From contig JABDGM010000006.1 in the NCBI GenBank assembly GCA_013286045.1, forward strand, positions 1 to 64,000: a stretch of 64,000 bases of DNA, written 5' to 3'. This stretch comes from Planctomycetota bacterium (GTDB lineage Bacteria; Planctomycetota; Planctomycetia; Pirellulales; Lacipirellulaceae). The notes beneath the pieces are model-generated. The model saw only the letters and a list, made by a program, of their open reading frames with translations, searched no databases and was not told the origin of the DNA. Below are positions 36,064 to 47,405 of the stretch, piece after piece. Made by a program: the position numbers and the translations under genes. Positions within the stretch are counted from its first letter, which is position 1; every line of letters begins with the position of its first letter.

Positions 36064-36981
36064 TCATTGAACGCCAGGAACGCTCGCGCTCAAAAGCCCC
36101 TCTTCTCGCATCGATGCCCAAAAGTTGGCCGGCACTTCGACGAACGCCGAGCGAATGTTCTCCGCCACCCGGTCGGAATACGAAGAGTCAATCTGCACCG
36201 CCACCACCCCCGGCAGCAACAACGCAAATTGTATGCACGCATGAGCTGGCGTAATGCCATGGCCATCGCATAGCGCGACAAAAGCCTTCCGCCAGGCAAT
36301 GAAAGTGCGCTGTGCCTCGTCATCGGCACGAACCGCATGCCCATCTAATCGATTGCCACCTACCAAAAACCCGCCTTCGAACACACCCGACAAAACAATC
36401 GGAATTTGCCGAGTCACCAATTCACCCATCGTTGCAAGGCACTCGGGCACTTGACGCATCACGGTGCATCCGCCGACGAACGTAACCCAATCCGGTTCAA
36501 TTTCCCCAAGCCGGCGAGACGCTGACGGCCAGTCTCGCACCACGACACCCACCCCTTGCACGGCCTTCGCTGACTTGAGATCCATCGCCGCCGACCATGT
36601 CACTACGTCCGGATTCTTGACCGAAATTAACCTCGGCCGATACTCAGTCCCCAGCAACCAACTGCTTTTTTTCCAACTCTCTTCGACCTCGCTTGCTTTG
36701 CCATCGATCTCCAGTTCTATAACAATCTCTTGACCAGGGGTTTCGAACCGTCGCAATGTCCGGCCCAATACTTCAAGCGCGATCCCATCGCCAAACTGGT
36801 AATTCACATGGCACACGATCGGCGGCCTGACCTGCCGAAACCACTCACCGCAAATAGCCGACTTCGCTTGCTCCGTAATGACGCGCTTCACATTGCCCAG
36901 CGAAGCGGTACAGAAGACGATCGGCGGCGTGTCTACTCCAGTGAAAGCAAGCGGGAGGTGCCGAGCGTATAAAAACCCCAT
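36064..36981 (-). CDS. Aldo/keto reductase-like protein, catalytic residues apparently lost
   Basis: I use the ATG at 36981 (MGFLYARHLPLAFTGV); the ORF track's earlier start overlaps the tRNA leader region. The 305-residue protein resembles the D-threo-aldose dehydrogenase branch of aldo/keto reductases in overall order. It has an N-terminal 'FCTASLGNV' strand, 'YQFGDGIALEVLGRTLRRFE' matching the usual YYGDGLSERVLGRAL block, and a C-terminal 'CIQFALLLPGVVAVQIDSSY' then 'DRVAENIRSAF'. The catalytic Asp of the DTxPxYG motif appears to be His, and the Tyr appears to be Phe, so reductase activity is doubtful. The similarity is distant and function unknown. It follows tRNA-Gln on the same strand by about 73 nt and may be co-transcribed with it. 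Confidence 0.6.
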   Translation of the reverse strand: MGFLYARHLPLAFTGVDTPPIVFCTASLGNVKRVITEQAKSAICGEWFRQVRPPIVCHVNYQFGDGIALEVLGRTLRRFETPGQEIVIELEIDGKASEVEESWKKSSWLLGTEYRPRLISVKNPDVVTWSAAMDLKSAKAVQGVGVVVRDWPSASRRLGEIEPDWVTFVGGCTVMRQVPECLATMGELVTRQIPIVLSGVFEGGFLVGGNRLDGHAVRADDEAQRTFIAWRKAFVALCDGHGITPAHACIQFALLLPGVVAVQIDSSYSDRVAENIRSAFVEVPANFWASMREEGLLSASVPGVQ

Positions 36982-37054
36982 AGTCCTCACATCGGACAGG
37001 TCGCCATGCGCAGTCGAGTTGCAGCAAATCAAACGGGAAGCGATCAATTAGAAG

Positions 37055-37125
37055 CTGGGGAACTAGGATTTGAACCTAGACTAAAGGAGTCAGAATCCTT
37101 CGTGCTACCGTTACACCATTCCCCA
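37055..37125 (-). tRNA. tRNA-Gln (anticodon CTG)
   Basis: The minus strand folds into a complete 71-nt cloverleaf: acceptor TGGGGAA/TTCCCCA with discriminator G, D arm GTGT-AACGGTA-GCAC, anticodon arm AAGGA-TTCTGAC-TCCTT with anticodon CTG at 37093-37091, a four-base variable loop, and T arm CTAGG-TTCAAAT-CCTAG. The U1-A72 acceptor pair and G73 are glutamine identity features. The 3' CCA is not encoded. It reads CAG codons. An inverted repeat lies just upstream (37141-37161). Confidence 0.96.
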
Positions 37126-37689
37126 AAAACAAGCGGTTCACAACGCCCCTCGTGGGCGTTGATATCCGCGACGCATTTAAGAACGGTCGCCGAACAACCG
37201 AACGTTACGGTATACGGCATCTTCCCGCCGGTCAATGTCGAGGTAACCCCTACCAAAGTCCTGTTTTTAATGCTGTGGACGGTGCCTCAGCCATTGCTTT
37301 CTAACGCGAGTTCTCTTCACCGGGGTGCTCGGCGCAGTCAGAAAAAAGTCGAATTGCACGCCGAAGAGCGGGCGGCCAAGACGCTTCCCATCGGCAGGAC
37401 CCGGCCGGAGCCGACGCTTCGGCTGTAGTTTGACCGACCGTGGAGTAGCGCCGCGCTAAATCGCTCAATAGATTTGCGTTATTGTCGAGCGAAACCCGCA
37501 ATTTCGCACAAAATCATGCTGGGCTGGTGCAATACGAAATGGTTGACGCTGCAACCAGCCCGATTCTAAAATGAGGGGCTGCTGTTCTTTTTCCGCATGG
37601 ATTCGATCGAATCAATTGGTGCGATTCGCGCGCTGCTTTCCACCGGTGCGCTAAAGAGAATCGCTTACCTCGATCGGCGGTGAGCTTGC
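37126..37689. other. Intergenic region between tRNA-Gln and the FHA-GAF-PP2C gene
   Basis: About 560 nt with no credible gene. It contains a perfect 8-bp inverted repeat (CAACGCCC/GGGCGTTG, 5-nt loop) at 37141-37161, 16 nt upstream of the tRNA 5' end. The promoter of the following plus-strand gene lies at 37543-37572. The small ORFs in the track here are mutually overlapping and lack features. A small RNA could be encoded, but nothing in the sequence requires one. Confidence 0.5.
37543..37572 (+). promoter_or_regulatory. Candidate sigma-70 promoter of the FHA-GAF-PP2C gene
   Basis: TTGACG at 37543-37548 and TAAAAT at 37567-37572, 18 nt apart, match the sigma-70 consensus at five of six bases each. 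The implied leader before the ATG at 37690 is about 110 nt. No other promoter of similar quality is visible in this intergenic region. Confidence 0.5.
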
Positions 37690-39375
37690 ATGGCCATCCT
37701 TGAATTAGTTAAGGGGACGATCCCCGGCACGCGATTTGAGTTCGACAGCGACCGCGCGGTGATCGGTCGCAGTGCCGATTGCGAGGTCCCACTCGATGTG
37801 CCCGCCGTCAGCCGGCGGCACGCCGTAATCCTAAAGGAAAGCGGCCGCTATTTCATTGAAGATTTGCAAAGCCGCAACGGCACCTTTCTCAATGACAATC
37901 GCATAACGGAACGCGAGTCACTCGGCGAAGGAGACCGACTCCTAATTTGCGATCAGGAGTTTCGCTTCTACTCCGGACAGAGTCCGACGCTGCTGAATCC
38001 GCTTCGCAATCTCGAGGAGTCGTCCCTCTCCGACTTGGTAGATGACCGCGCGACGCCTGGCCGTGGCAGCGTCATGGCCACGCTCGATGTGAGCGGAGGT
38101 TCAGCGAGTTGGGGCCTTTCTGCCAAGCCTGAAGTCAAACTCGCCGCCCTCATGGAAATCTCGAACGGGCTTGCGCACGCGGTTTCGGTCGAAGACATTC
38201 TGCCCAAGTTGCTCGATAGCTTGTTCAAAATCTTCACGCAGGCCGACCGGGGCTTCGTCGTCATGAACCCGAAGGCAGACGGCCCACCCGTCGTCGTGGC
38301 TGATAAGAGCCGTCGGCCCGGCGGCGAAGAGCGAATGCGGATTAGCCGCACGATCGTCGAAGAAGCGATGAAAAACAAAAAGGCCATACTCTCCGCCGAC
38401 GCGGCCAGCGATGAGCGCTTCGGAATGGCCCAGAGTATCGCCGATTTTTCCATCCGTTCGATGATCTGCGCTCCGATGATCGGCCTCGACGGCCAGCCGC
38501 TCGGCGTCATTCAAATCGATACGCTGAATCAGCGGGCACGCTTTACCGATCAGGACCTCGAGGTCCTCGCGACTGTTGCCAGCCAAGCGGCCGTGTCGAT
38601 CGATAACGCGAAGATGCACGAACAGGTAATGGCCCAGCGGGCCATGCAGCGTGATCTCGAGCTCGCCCGCCGGATGCAGCGCAGCCTCCTACCCAGTGCC
38701 CCACCGCAGGTGCCCGGCTACTTTTTCTTCGATTATTATCAGGCTGCTCGGCAGGTCGGCGGCGATTACTACGACTACGTCCAGCTGCCCGGGGGCCGCT
38801 ATGGAGTCATCGTTGGCGATGTCGCAGGCAAAGGCGTGCCGGCAGCGCTGCTTATGGCCCGGCTTTCCGCCGACGTCCGCTTCGCCCTGGCGAGCGAGCC
38901 AGACCCAGCGAAAGCAATTCAACGAATTAACGACGGCTTTGCCAAGCAAGATTGGCAAGATCGTTTCGTCACCATGCTCGCCGCGGTTCTGAACCCCAAC
39001 ACAAGCGAGCTCACAATCGTGAACGCGGGCCACATGGCCCCATTGTTACGCCGACACGACGGCATCGTGACCGAAATTGGCGACGACGCCGCGGGGCTGC
39101 CGCTTGGCGTTTCGGAAGGCTTCGAATACGAGTCCTTCACTCACAAAGTCGAACCGGGCGACGTCCTCACCATCTTTACCGATGGCTTCAGCGAAGCTAT
39201 GAACAACGAGCGCGAGCTCTATGGCCTCGAGCGATTAAAGCAGCAGCTGAGTTGCCCTGCCGTGAGCCTCGTCGATTTCGGGCAGCATATCTTGGACGAC
39301 GTCCACAAATTCGTCGACGGCTACGACCAAAGCGACGACATGTGCCTCGTCTGCTTCGGCCGCGTCGACGCTTAA
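37690..39375 (+). CDS. FHA-GAF-PP2C (SpoIIE/RsbU-like) serine phosphatase regulator
   Basis: The 561-residue protein has three domains. An FHA domain (1-95) carries the phosphothreonine-binding set GRS at 26-28, SRRH at 41-44 and NGT at 63-65. A GAF domain spans about 150-320 ('MICAPMIGLDGQPLGVIQID'). A PP2C/SpoIIE-type phosphatase domain (about 330-560) has the metal motifs 'QVGGDYYDYVQLPGG', 'VGDVAGKGVPAALLMARL', 'NAGHMAPLL' and 'FTDGFSEAMN', ending with 'DDMCLVCFGR'. Such proteins dephosphorylate anti-sigma antagonists or other Ser/Thr-phosphorylated targets in response to a ligand and a phosphorylated partner. No kinase, anti-sigma or STAS partner gene is adjacent. Its 3' end overlaps the BON gene's stop by four bases, in convergent orientation. 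Confidence 0.92.
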   Translation: MAILELVKGTIPGTRFEFDSDRAVIGRSADCEVPLDVPAVSRRHAVILKESGRYFIEDLQSRNGTFLNDNRITERESLGEGDRLLICDQEFRFYSGQSPTLLNPLRNLEESSLSDLVDDRATPGRGSVMATLDVSGGSASWGLSAKPEVKLAALMEISNGLAHAVSVEDILPKLLDSLFKIFTQADRGFVVMNPKADGPPVVVADKSRRPGGEERMRISRTIVEEAMKNKKAILSADAASDERFGMAQSIADFSIRSMICAPMIGLDGQPLGVIQIDTLNQRARFTDQDLEVLATVASQAAVSIDNAKMHEQVMAQRAMQRDLELARRMQRSLLPSAPPQVPGYFFFDYYQAARQVGGDYYDYVQLPGGRYGVIVGDVAGKGVPAALLMARLSADVRFALASEPDPAKAIQRINDGFAKQDWQDRFVTMLAAVLNPNTSELTIVNAGHMAPLLRRHDGIVTEIGDDAAGLPLGVSEGFEYESFTHKVEPGDVLTIFTDGFSEAMNNERELYGLERLKQQLSCPAVSLVDFGQHILDDVHKFVDGYDQSDDMCLVCFGRVDA

Positions 39376-39599
39376 GTCCAATTCACTTGCAACAAATTCT
39401 CGATCTGCTGCACGCCATCAACCCGTCGCACCGCTTCCTGGGCCATTTGCTTCTGGAAGAACGTTTTCACGCTTCCTGTGAGCACTACCCGGCCGTCCGC
39501 GGCTTCAACACGCACGTCTTGAAATGGCACGTGCGGGTTCGACGTCAACGCGGTGCAAATCTGGTCGAACAACGGGCGGGTGAGAGTGGCGGTGCTCAT
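39372..39599 (-). CDS. Small BON-domain protein
   Basis: The 75-residue protein is essentially one BON domain: 'FDQICTALTSNPHVPFQDVR' as the first helix and strand, the central 'VEAADGRVVLTGSVKTFFQK' hairpin with its conserved glycine, then 'EAVRRVDGVQQIENLLQV'. BON domains bind membrane lipids or partner proteins and occur in osmotic-stress proteins such as OsmY, but this copy lacks a signal peptide and has only one repeat. It is convergent with the phosphatase gene and shares its last four bases with it. Its ATG overlaps the stop of a doubtful 103-codon ORF upstream. Confidence 0.82.
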   Translation of the reverse strand: MSTATLTRPLFDQICTALTSNPHVPFQDVRVEAADGRVVLTGSVKTFFQKQMAQEAVRRVDGVQQIENLLQVNWT

Positions 39600-39931
39600 G
39601 TGCTGGCTAACGCGGGTTGGGGAGCGAAGCGGTTAAGTAAAGGCTGCCGACTCTCAAAAATAGCACGCATTGTTTGCGCAGGACGCTTCGTCCATAACAT
39701 TTTGTATATCACCAAGCCGCGCTCTTCGTGTCCCACTAACATCGGCCGTTTGCCCCGCCCGGCGCCACGCAAAGCAATCGAAGCCTGATAAGATGTGTGG
39801 GCGTTGCCGCGCGCAGCCATTACATTCGCGCTCGAAATCGCCGGCACCGCGCAGCAAATTCCGCCTATGACGCCTTTGACGGCTGGCGACTTGAATTGCA
39901 GCCTCAAAACTGCCCGCTGAAAAGATTCGAG
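39600..39931. other. Region between BON gene and serA with only a doubtful ORF
   Basis: About 330 nt on the minus strand upstream of the BON gene. A 103-codon ORF (39907-39596) ends in an ATGA overlap with the BON start, which is suggestive. Its translation, however, shows no domain, no signal peptide and a mixed composition, and plus-strand ORFs of similar length overlap it. I treat it as unconfirmed. Promoters for the BON gene and the 3' end of the serA transcript should lie here. No clear terminator hairpin with a T-run is seen. Confidence 0.3.
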
Positions 39932-41554
39932 TTACCCCTGAAGCCAGCTCGGCAATTGGCCGGCGGGCGGCAGACGAACCACGATCGCCGACGTTATTGC
40001 CGGCAGTTTCCGAACGTCCGCAAGCGCCTCCGGCGACGGCTCGGTATCTAAATTTAACACGCCTACGGCCTCGCCACCCGGCGCATCGCGCCCCACCGCC
40101 ATTTGAGCGATGTTGATTCCATGCTTACCAAAAATCGTACCCACAGCACCAATGATGCCGGGCACATCGTGATGGCGAAACACCAAGATCCGCCCGTCCA
40201 GGTAAGCTTCCAACCGTCGATCATCGAGCGACACCAGCCGCGGCATGTGCTGACCAAAAATGGTCGCCGCCGCTTTGTGCTGGGCATGATCGTAAACCAC
40301 TTCCGCCGTCATCGAAGAGCGGAACGAACCCATCTCGCTCCGCGATTCCTCGGTCAACTTGATACCACGCTGCTTGAGCACAACTTCCGCATTTACCAGG
40401 TTCACTTCCTGATCGAGCGCGCCCTGCAGCAATCCGGCGGCAAAGACCGCAGTGAGAATCTTTGTTTCCTTCTCGGCAATCTCACCTTTGTACAGAATTC
40501 GGCACGACTTCAGCGCGCCCGTCTCCATACCGGCCAGCAGAATACCCAACCGATGAGCGACGTCTAAATACCCGCGTAGCGATTCTAACGTCTGCGGATC
40601 GAGCGACGCCACATTTACTGCATGGCGTATCGCGCCGGTCGTCAGATACGCAACAACCAGCTCGACGGCTTCCACCGCAACTTGCGTCTGCGCTTCCTCG
40701 GTGCTCGCCCCCAAATGCGGCGTGCAAACAACGCCGGACAGGCCAAACAGCGGGCTATCGGTGCAAGGTTCGGTCGCATAAACATCGAGCGCAACACCGG
40801 CAATCTTGCCGCTCTTCAACCCTTCGGCCAATGCCGCTTCTTCGTAGATTCCGCCGCGCGCCGCATTGATGAGCCGCACGCCCGGCTTCAACTTTTCGAG
40901 CTGTGCCATTCCGACGAGACCGCGTGTCTCGTCTGTCAGCGGCGTGTGGACTGTAAGATAGTCGACTTTGGGCAACATCGCCTCGACCGTATCGACCGGT
41001 TCGATGCCCAGTTCTTTCGCCCGCTCCTTGGACATAAACGGATCGTAACCAAGCACATTCATCTCCAGTGCCCGGGCCCGCTTCGCCACCGCAACGCCGA
41101 TCCGACCCAGCCCTACGATGCCAAGCGTCTTGCCGGCGACCTGGGTACCCATGTATTTATTGCGGTCCCATTTGCCTTCACGCAAGCTCTGGTGAGCAGG
41201 AGCGATATTCCGCGACAGCGCTAACATCAACGCAATCGTGTGCTCCGCCGTGCTCAGCGTATTACCGCTCGGCGTATTCATCACGACGATGCCCTGCTTC
41301 GTCGCGGCTTCTTTATCGATGTTGTCTGTTCCAACGCCCGCGCGAACCACCGCCTTCAAGCGACGATTCCCTTCGAGCGCCTCGGCCGTGATTTTCACAC
41401 CGCTGCGGCAAATCGCGCCATCGAATTCCGCGAGCGCTTGGCGAAGTGCGTCACCCTTCAGCCCAGTCCGCACCTCGAATTCTATACCCGGCGCGGCCTC
41501 AAGCATTGCGAGGCCTTCCGGAGCGAGCGTATCGAGAACGATTATGCGGGCCAT
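39932..41554 (-). CDS. serA: D-3-phosphoglycerate dehydrogenase
   Basis: The 540-residue form starting at the ATG at 41554 (MARIIVLDTLAPEGLAML) has the usual length of the long SerA type. An earlier ATG at 41638 adds a Ser/Lys/Asn-rich 28-residue leader and is only 15 nt after the serC stop, so it cannot be ruled out. Domains: substrate/NAD Rossmann domain with 'LGIVGLGRIGVAVAKRARAL', catalytic arginine in 'RLINAARGGIYEEAALAEGL', catalytic histidine in 'VVCTPHLGASTEEAQ', then the ASB intervening domain and a C-terminal ACT domain ('RILVFRHHDVPGIIGAVGTI'). It oxidises 3-phosphoglycerate to 3-phosphohydroxypyruvate, the first step of serine synthesis. The ACT domain suggests serine feedback control. 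It follows serC in one operon. Confidence 0.93.
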   Translation of the reverse strand: MARIIVLDTLAPEGLAMLEAAPGIEFEVRTGLKGDALRQALAEFDGAICRSGVKITAEALEGNRRLKAVVRAGVGTDNIDKEAATKQGIVVMNTPSGNTLSTAEHTIALMLALSRNIAPAHQSLREGKWDRNKYMGTQVAGKTLGIVGLGRIGVAVAKRARALEMNVLGYDPFMSKERAKELGIEPVDTVEAMLPKVDYLTVHTPLTDETRGLVGMAQLEKLKPGVRLINAARGGIYEEAALAEGLKSGKIAGVALDVYATEPCTDSPLFGLSGVVCTPHLGASTEEAQTQVAVEAVELVVAYLTTGAIRHAVNVASLDPQTLESLRGYLDVAHRLGILLAGMETGALKSCRILYKGEIAEKETKILTAVFAAGLLQGALDQEVNLVNAEVVLKQRGIKLTEESRSEMGSFRSSMTAEVVYDHAQHKAAATIFGQHMPRLVSLDDRRLEAYLDGRILVFRHHDVPGIIGAVGTIFGKHGINIAQMAVGRDAPGGEAVGVLNLDTEPSPEALADVRKLPAITSAIVVRLPPAGQLPSWLQG

Positions 41555-41653
41555 CTTGGTAGAGTTGCTGTTCGAAGACTTGGATTGCGGCGCTTTCGAT
41601 GATGCGTTCGCTCGTGGCGACTTTTCAGTGACTGCCATTCTTGAGACCTATCC

Positions 41654-42778
41654 CTAATCCCTTTGTTGCCCTGCGACCGCGACGCCCGCATTTTGTTCGC
41701 AGAATTCGACCATGAAATCGCGGAGCCTTTCGACTCCTTCTACCGGCATGGCGTTGTAAAGCGAAGCCCGGATACCGCCGACCGAGCGATGACCCTTCAA
41801 ATCAGTCATCCCCTGCTTCTCCGCTTTTTCCACGAACGTCTTCGTGAGCTCTTCACTCGGCAGGCGGAACGACACGTTCATCATCGAACGCCACTTTGGT
41901 TGCGAGTGGCCAACGTAGAAACCATCGCTGCTATCAATTACGTCGTAGAGCAGTTTGGACTTGCTCCGGTTGATCGATTCCATCTTTGCCAGGCCGCCGA
42001 CGTCGTCGACTAACCACTTCGTAACCAGCCCCAAAATATAAATCGGGAAGGTCGGCGCCGTGTTCCATAGCGACTGCGCCTCGGCATGCGTATGGAAATT
42101 CAAATAGCCGGGCAACGCTTCGCTGCTCCGCGGCAACAAATCTTTGCGGATGATCACGACCGTCACACCGGCCGGCCCCGCGTTCTTTTGAGCGCAAGCG
42201 TAATAAATGCCATACTTCTTAATTTCGACCGGGCGACTCAAGAAGTCGCTGGACGAATCGCATACCAGCGGCACGTCGCCAGTGTCAGGCTCATCTCGGA
42301 ACTGCACGCCCTGTATCGTCTCGTTCGAGGCGTAATACAAGAACGCAGCTTTCGGATCGACTTTCAGGTCTGAAGACTCCGGCAAGCGATCGTAGTTCGT
42401 CGCCTTCCCGTCCCAAATGACTTTCGTCTCGCCAAACTTCACCGCTTCCTGAGCAGCATATTTGCTCCAAGACCCGGTTACGAGGTAATTGCACAACCGC
42501 CGGCCGCCACCCATGAGATTCATGGGGATCATTGAAAACTGCAGCCGCGCGCCGCCTTGAAGAAACAAAACGGCATAGTCGTCGGGCACGCCCAACAACT
42601 GCCGCAAGTTCGCTTCAGCGTCGGCAATGATTTTCTCGAACGTCCGGCTACGGTGGCTGATCTCGAGAATCGAAGCCCCAACGCCTGGCAAAGCCAACAA
42701 ATCGCGCTGCGCTTCCAACAACACGGGCTCAGGCAATACCGCGGGGCCCGCCGAAAAATTGAATACTCGGTCTTTCAT
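41654..42778 (-). CDS. serC: Phosphoserine aminotransferase
   Basis: The ATG at 42778 (MKDRVFNFSAGPAVLPEPVL) is the family's canonical start; the ORF track's longer version adds 15 Arg-rich residues. The 374-residue protein is a PLP fold-type I enzyme. The lysine that forms the Schiff base is in 'YYACAQKNAGPAGVTVVIIR', and 'FLQGGARLQFSMIPMNLM' and 'HRSVGGIRASLYNAMPVEG' are diagnostic SerC blocks. It converts 3-phosphohydroxypyruvate and glutamate to phosphoserine and 2-oxoglutarate, the second step of serine synthesis, and can also act in pyridoxine synthesis. It is the first gene of the minus-strand serC-serA pair and diverges from acnA. Confidence 0.94.
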   Translation of the reverse strand: MKDRVFNFSAGPAVLPEPVLLEAQRDLLALPGVGASILEISHRSRTFEKIIADAEANLRQLLGVPDDYAVLFLQGGARLQFSMIPMNLMGGGRRLCNYLVTGSWSKYAAQEAVKFGETKVIWDGKATNYDRLPESSDLKVDPKAAFLYYASNETIQGVQFRDEPDTGDVPLVCDSSSDFLSRPVEIKKYGIYYACAQKNAGPAGVTVVIIRKDLLPRSSEALPGYLNFHTHAEAQSLWNTAPTFPIYILGLVTKWLVDDVGGLAKMESINRSKSKLLYDVIDSSDGFYVGHSQPKWRSMMNVSFRLPSEELTKTFVEKAEKQGMTDLKGHRSVGGIRASLYNAMPVEGVERLRDFMVEFCEQNAGVAVAGQQRD

Positions 42779-43088
42779 GTGTCTGGCTCGTCGTCCCTGA
42801 AATTGTGCACGAATTTCCCGCACATTGTACCGTTATTGGTCTGTGCTGACGATGGCTGTTTAGTCATGCCATTCGAGTGCGAGATTCACTCATGCCGTGG
42901 AGTTTCCACGGCCTTCCGCCTTCCAGACACGCGCCTCACCGTGCCGGTTCAAATTCGTAAAAGTTACAAGCCGCACGCCGTCTCCAGCACGATGCCCAGC
43001 CGTTTATCCGCGATATTTTCTCCGCTACAATTCATTGCCGAGGCCGCCGGAGCTGGGTCGGCCGACCGTTTTCACCAAGGACCCCAAC
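42779..43088. promoter_or_regulatory. Divergent serC / acnA control region with a perfect hairpin
   Basis: About 310 nt between divergent genes. It holds a perfect 8-bp stem with a 3-nt loop, GCCGTGGA-GTT-TCCACGGC, at 42894-42912, not followed by a T-run, so an operator or leader structure is likelier than a terminator. A TACAAT hexamer at 43026-43031 is a candidate -10 for acnA, with only a weak -35 (TTTATC, 17 nt upstream). An AAGGA ribosome-binding site lies just before the acnA ATG at 43089, which supports that start over the longer ORF. Confidence 0.45.
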
Positions 43089-45884
<2,796 letters not shown>

Positions 45885-45940
45885 CGGCGCGGCGCCTTCA
45901 ATTGAAAATTGAAATCGCAGCCTGCGACCCAAGCAAGGGC

Positions 45941-47239
45941 CTAGGAGGTCTTTCTGCGCACTATCGGCAGCTCCGGCAGCAGGAGCGCCGAGGCCGCGCC
46001 TAGCAAAAACAGAAAGCTCGCGTAAAACAGCGCCACACGGTAGTCACCTGCTTCGCCGAACCGCCCAGAGAACACCGTCCCAAACGCAGCGGCAATTCGA
46101 CCAATGTTGAAGCAGAATCCAGCACCAGTCGTCCTCAACAGCGCTGGAAACAGCGGCGGCAAATACATCGTGAAGAGGGCGAACACTCCTTGGCATACGC
46201 CGATCGCCAGCAGCCACACATACATGTCCGCGTGACTACGGGGGACGCTGTACGCCAACGCCATGCATGCGAAATACGCCAGGCACATCGTCGACACGGC
46301 CACGCGATACCCAATTCGACTCGCAATCGCCGACGCCAGAAAATTACCGCCAATCGATGCGAACATCACGAGCGTAATCCCCACGATCACGAGCCGATTC
46401 TTTTCCACGTCCGACCAGTCGGCCACATCTGCAAGATTACGAAGTTGCTGCGGAAACCAAAACATAAACGCCCAATGAGCTGTCAGCGCCGAAGCGCAAA
46501 CCAGCAGCGCCGGCATCGTAATCTTCCGCAGAGGCGACTGAAACAACTCAATAAATCGCGGCTGGTCGTGGTCGGCCCGCGCCATCGCCAATTTCCACTC
46601 GCTCGGCTCCGGTACCGCACTGCGAATCCAAAGCACCAACAACGCCGGCAGCACGCCCACCAGAAACACCGAACGATCCGGCAATTGCAGTAGCGTCAGC
46701 AGTACATACCCGGCCAGCATCGCCAGCATCACGCCCAAGTTCACGCCGCTCTGCAACACTGCTGCCAGCCAATGCCGCCAGCTCGTTGGCCATGTCTCGG
46801 TCAAAATCGAGGCGCCAACGGCCCATTCACCACCGACGCCCAACGCCGCCAAAAACCGAAACACCATGAGGTGCCACCACTTGGTCGCGAAAAACGATAG
46901 TCCGGTGAACATCGCATACGTGAGAATCGTAAGCATGAGCGCCCGACTACGCCCCAACCGATCTCCCACTCGCCCGAAGAGTCCCCCGCCCAGGGCCCAT
47001 CCCACCAGAAACGACGCTTGAATCCACGAACTCCGTTCGCGAACCACGTCCGATTTGAAATCCATCGCCAGCAACTGCGCCACAAACGGCGTTGCGACGA
47101 TCGTGTACAGATGCAGGTCGAGCCCGTCAAAGAACCATCCGAGCCACGCCGCTAAACCCGATTTCCATTGCGTCGCGGAGATATCGCGCAAAGAAACCGC
47201 TTCGCCATCCGCCAATTTTTCAACCGCGACGTTCGACAC
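45941..47239 (-). CDS. MFS transporter (sugar/organic-anion type)
   Basis: The 432-residue protein has 12 predicted membrane helices and the MFS loop 2-3 motif, 'LFGRVGDRLGRSRALMLTI'. The N-terminal 'WLGWFFDGLDLHLYTIVATP' carries the D in helix 1 typical of the sialic-acid/metabolite:proton symporter group. 'GVGGEWAVGASILTETWP' is the helix 4-5 segment of the same group. Substrate cannot be decided; aromatic acids, sialic acid and other anions are all transported by relatives. It is divergent from the endonuclease-like gene and convergent with acnA, so it is probably a single-gene unit. Confidence 0.86.
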   Translation of the reverse strand: MSNVAVEKLADGEAVSLRDISATQWKSGLAAWLGWFFDGLDLHLYTIVATPFVAQLLAMDFKSDVVRERSSWIQASFLVGWALGGGLFGRVGDRLGRSRALMLTILTYAMFTGLSFFATKWWHLMVFRFLAALGVGGEWAVGASILTETWPTSWRHWLAAVLQSGVNLGVMLAMLAGYVLLTLLQLPDRSVFLVGVLPALLVLWIRSAVPEPSEWKLAMARADHDQPRFIELFQSPLRKITMPALLVCASALTAHWAFMFWFPQQLRNLADVADWSDVEKNRLVIVGITLVMFASIGGNFLASAIASRIGYRVAVSTMCLAYFACMALAYSVPRSHADMYVWLLAIGVCQGVFALFTMYLPPLFPALLRTTGAGFCFNIGRIAAAFGTVFSGRFGEAGDYRVALFYASFLFLLGAASALLLPELPIVRRKTS

Positions 47240-47405
47240 CCAAACCCCGCCATAATATCAACGCATCCGAGTCCGAACCGACAGTATGCTCGCCCTTAGC
47301 GGCGACGGCAACGTCGCACTTCCATCAAAACCACAACCATAGCCCAACCAGCCGATTCCTGAGTATGATCGATCCGGGGACCCACCCGCACGTTTGGAGT
47401 ACACG

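Noticed and set aside
39596-39907. 103-codon ORF ending in ATGA overlap with the BON gene
   Set aside because: The overlap is suggestive, but the translation has no recognisable feature and competing ORFs of similar length cover the same bases on the other strand.
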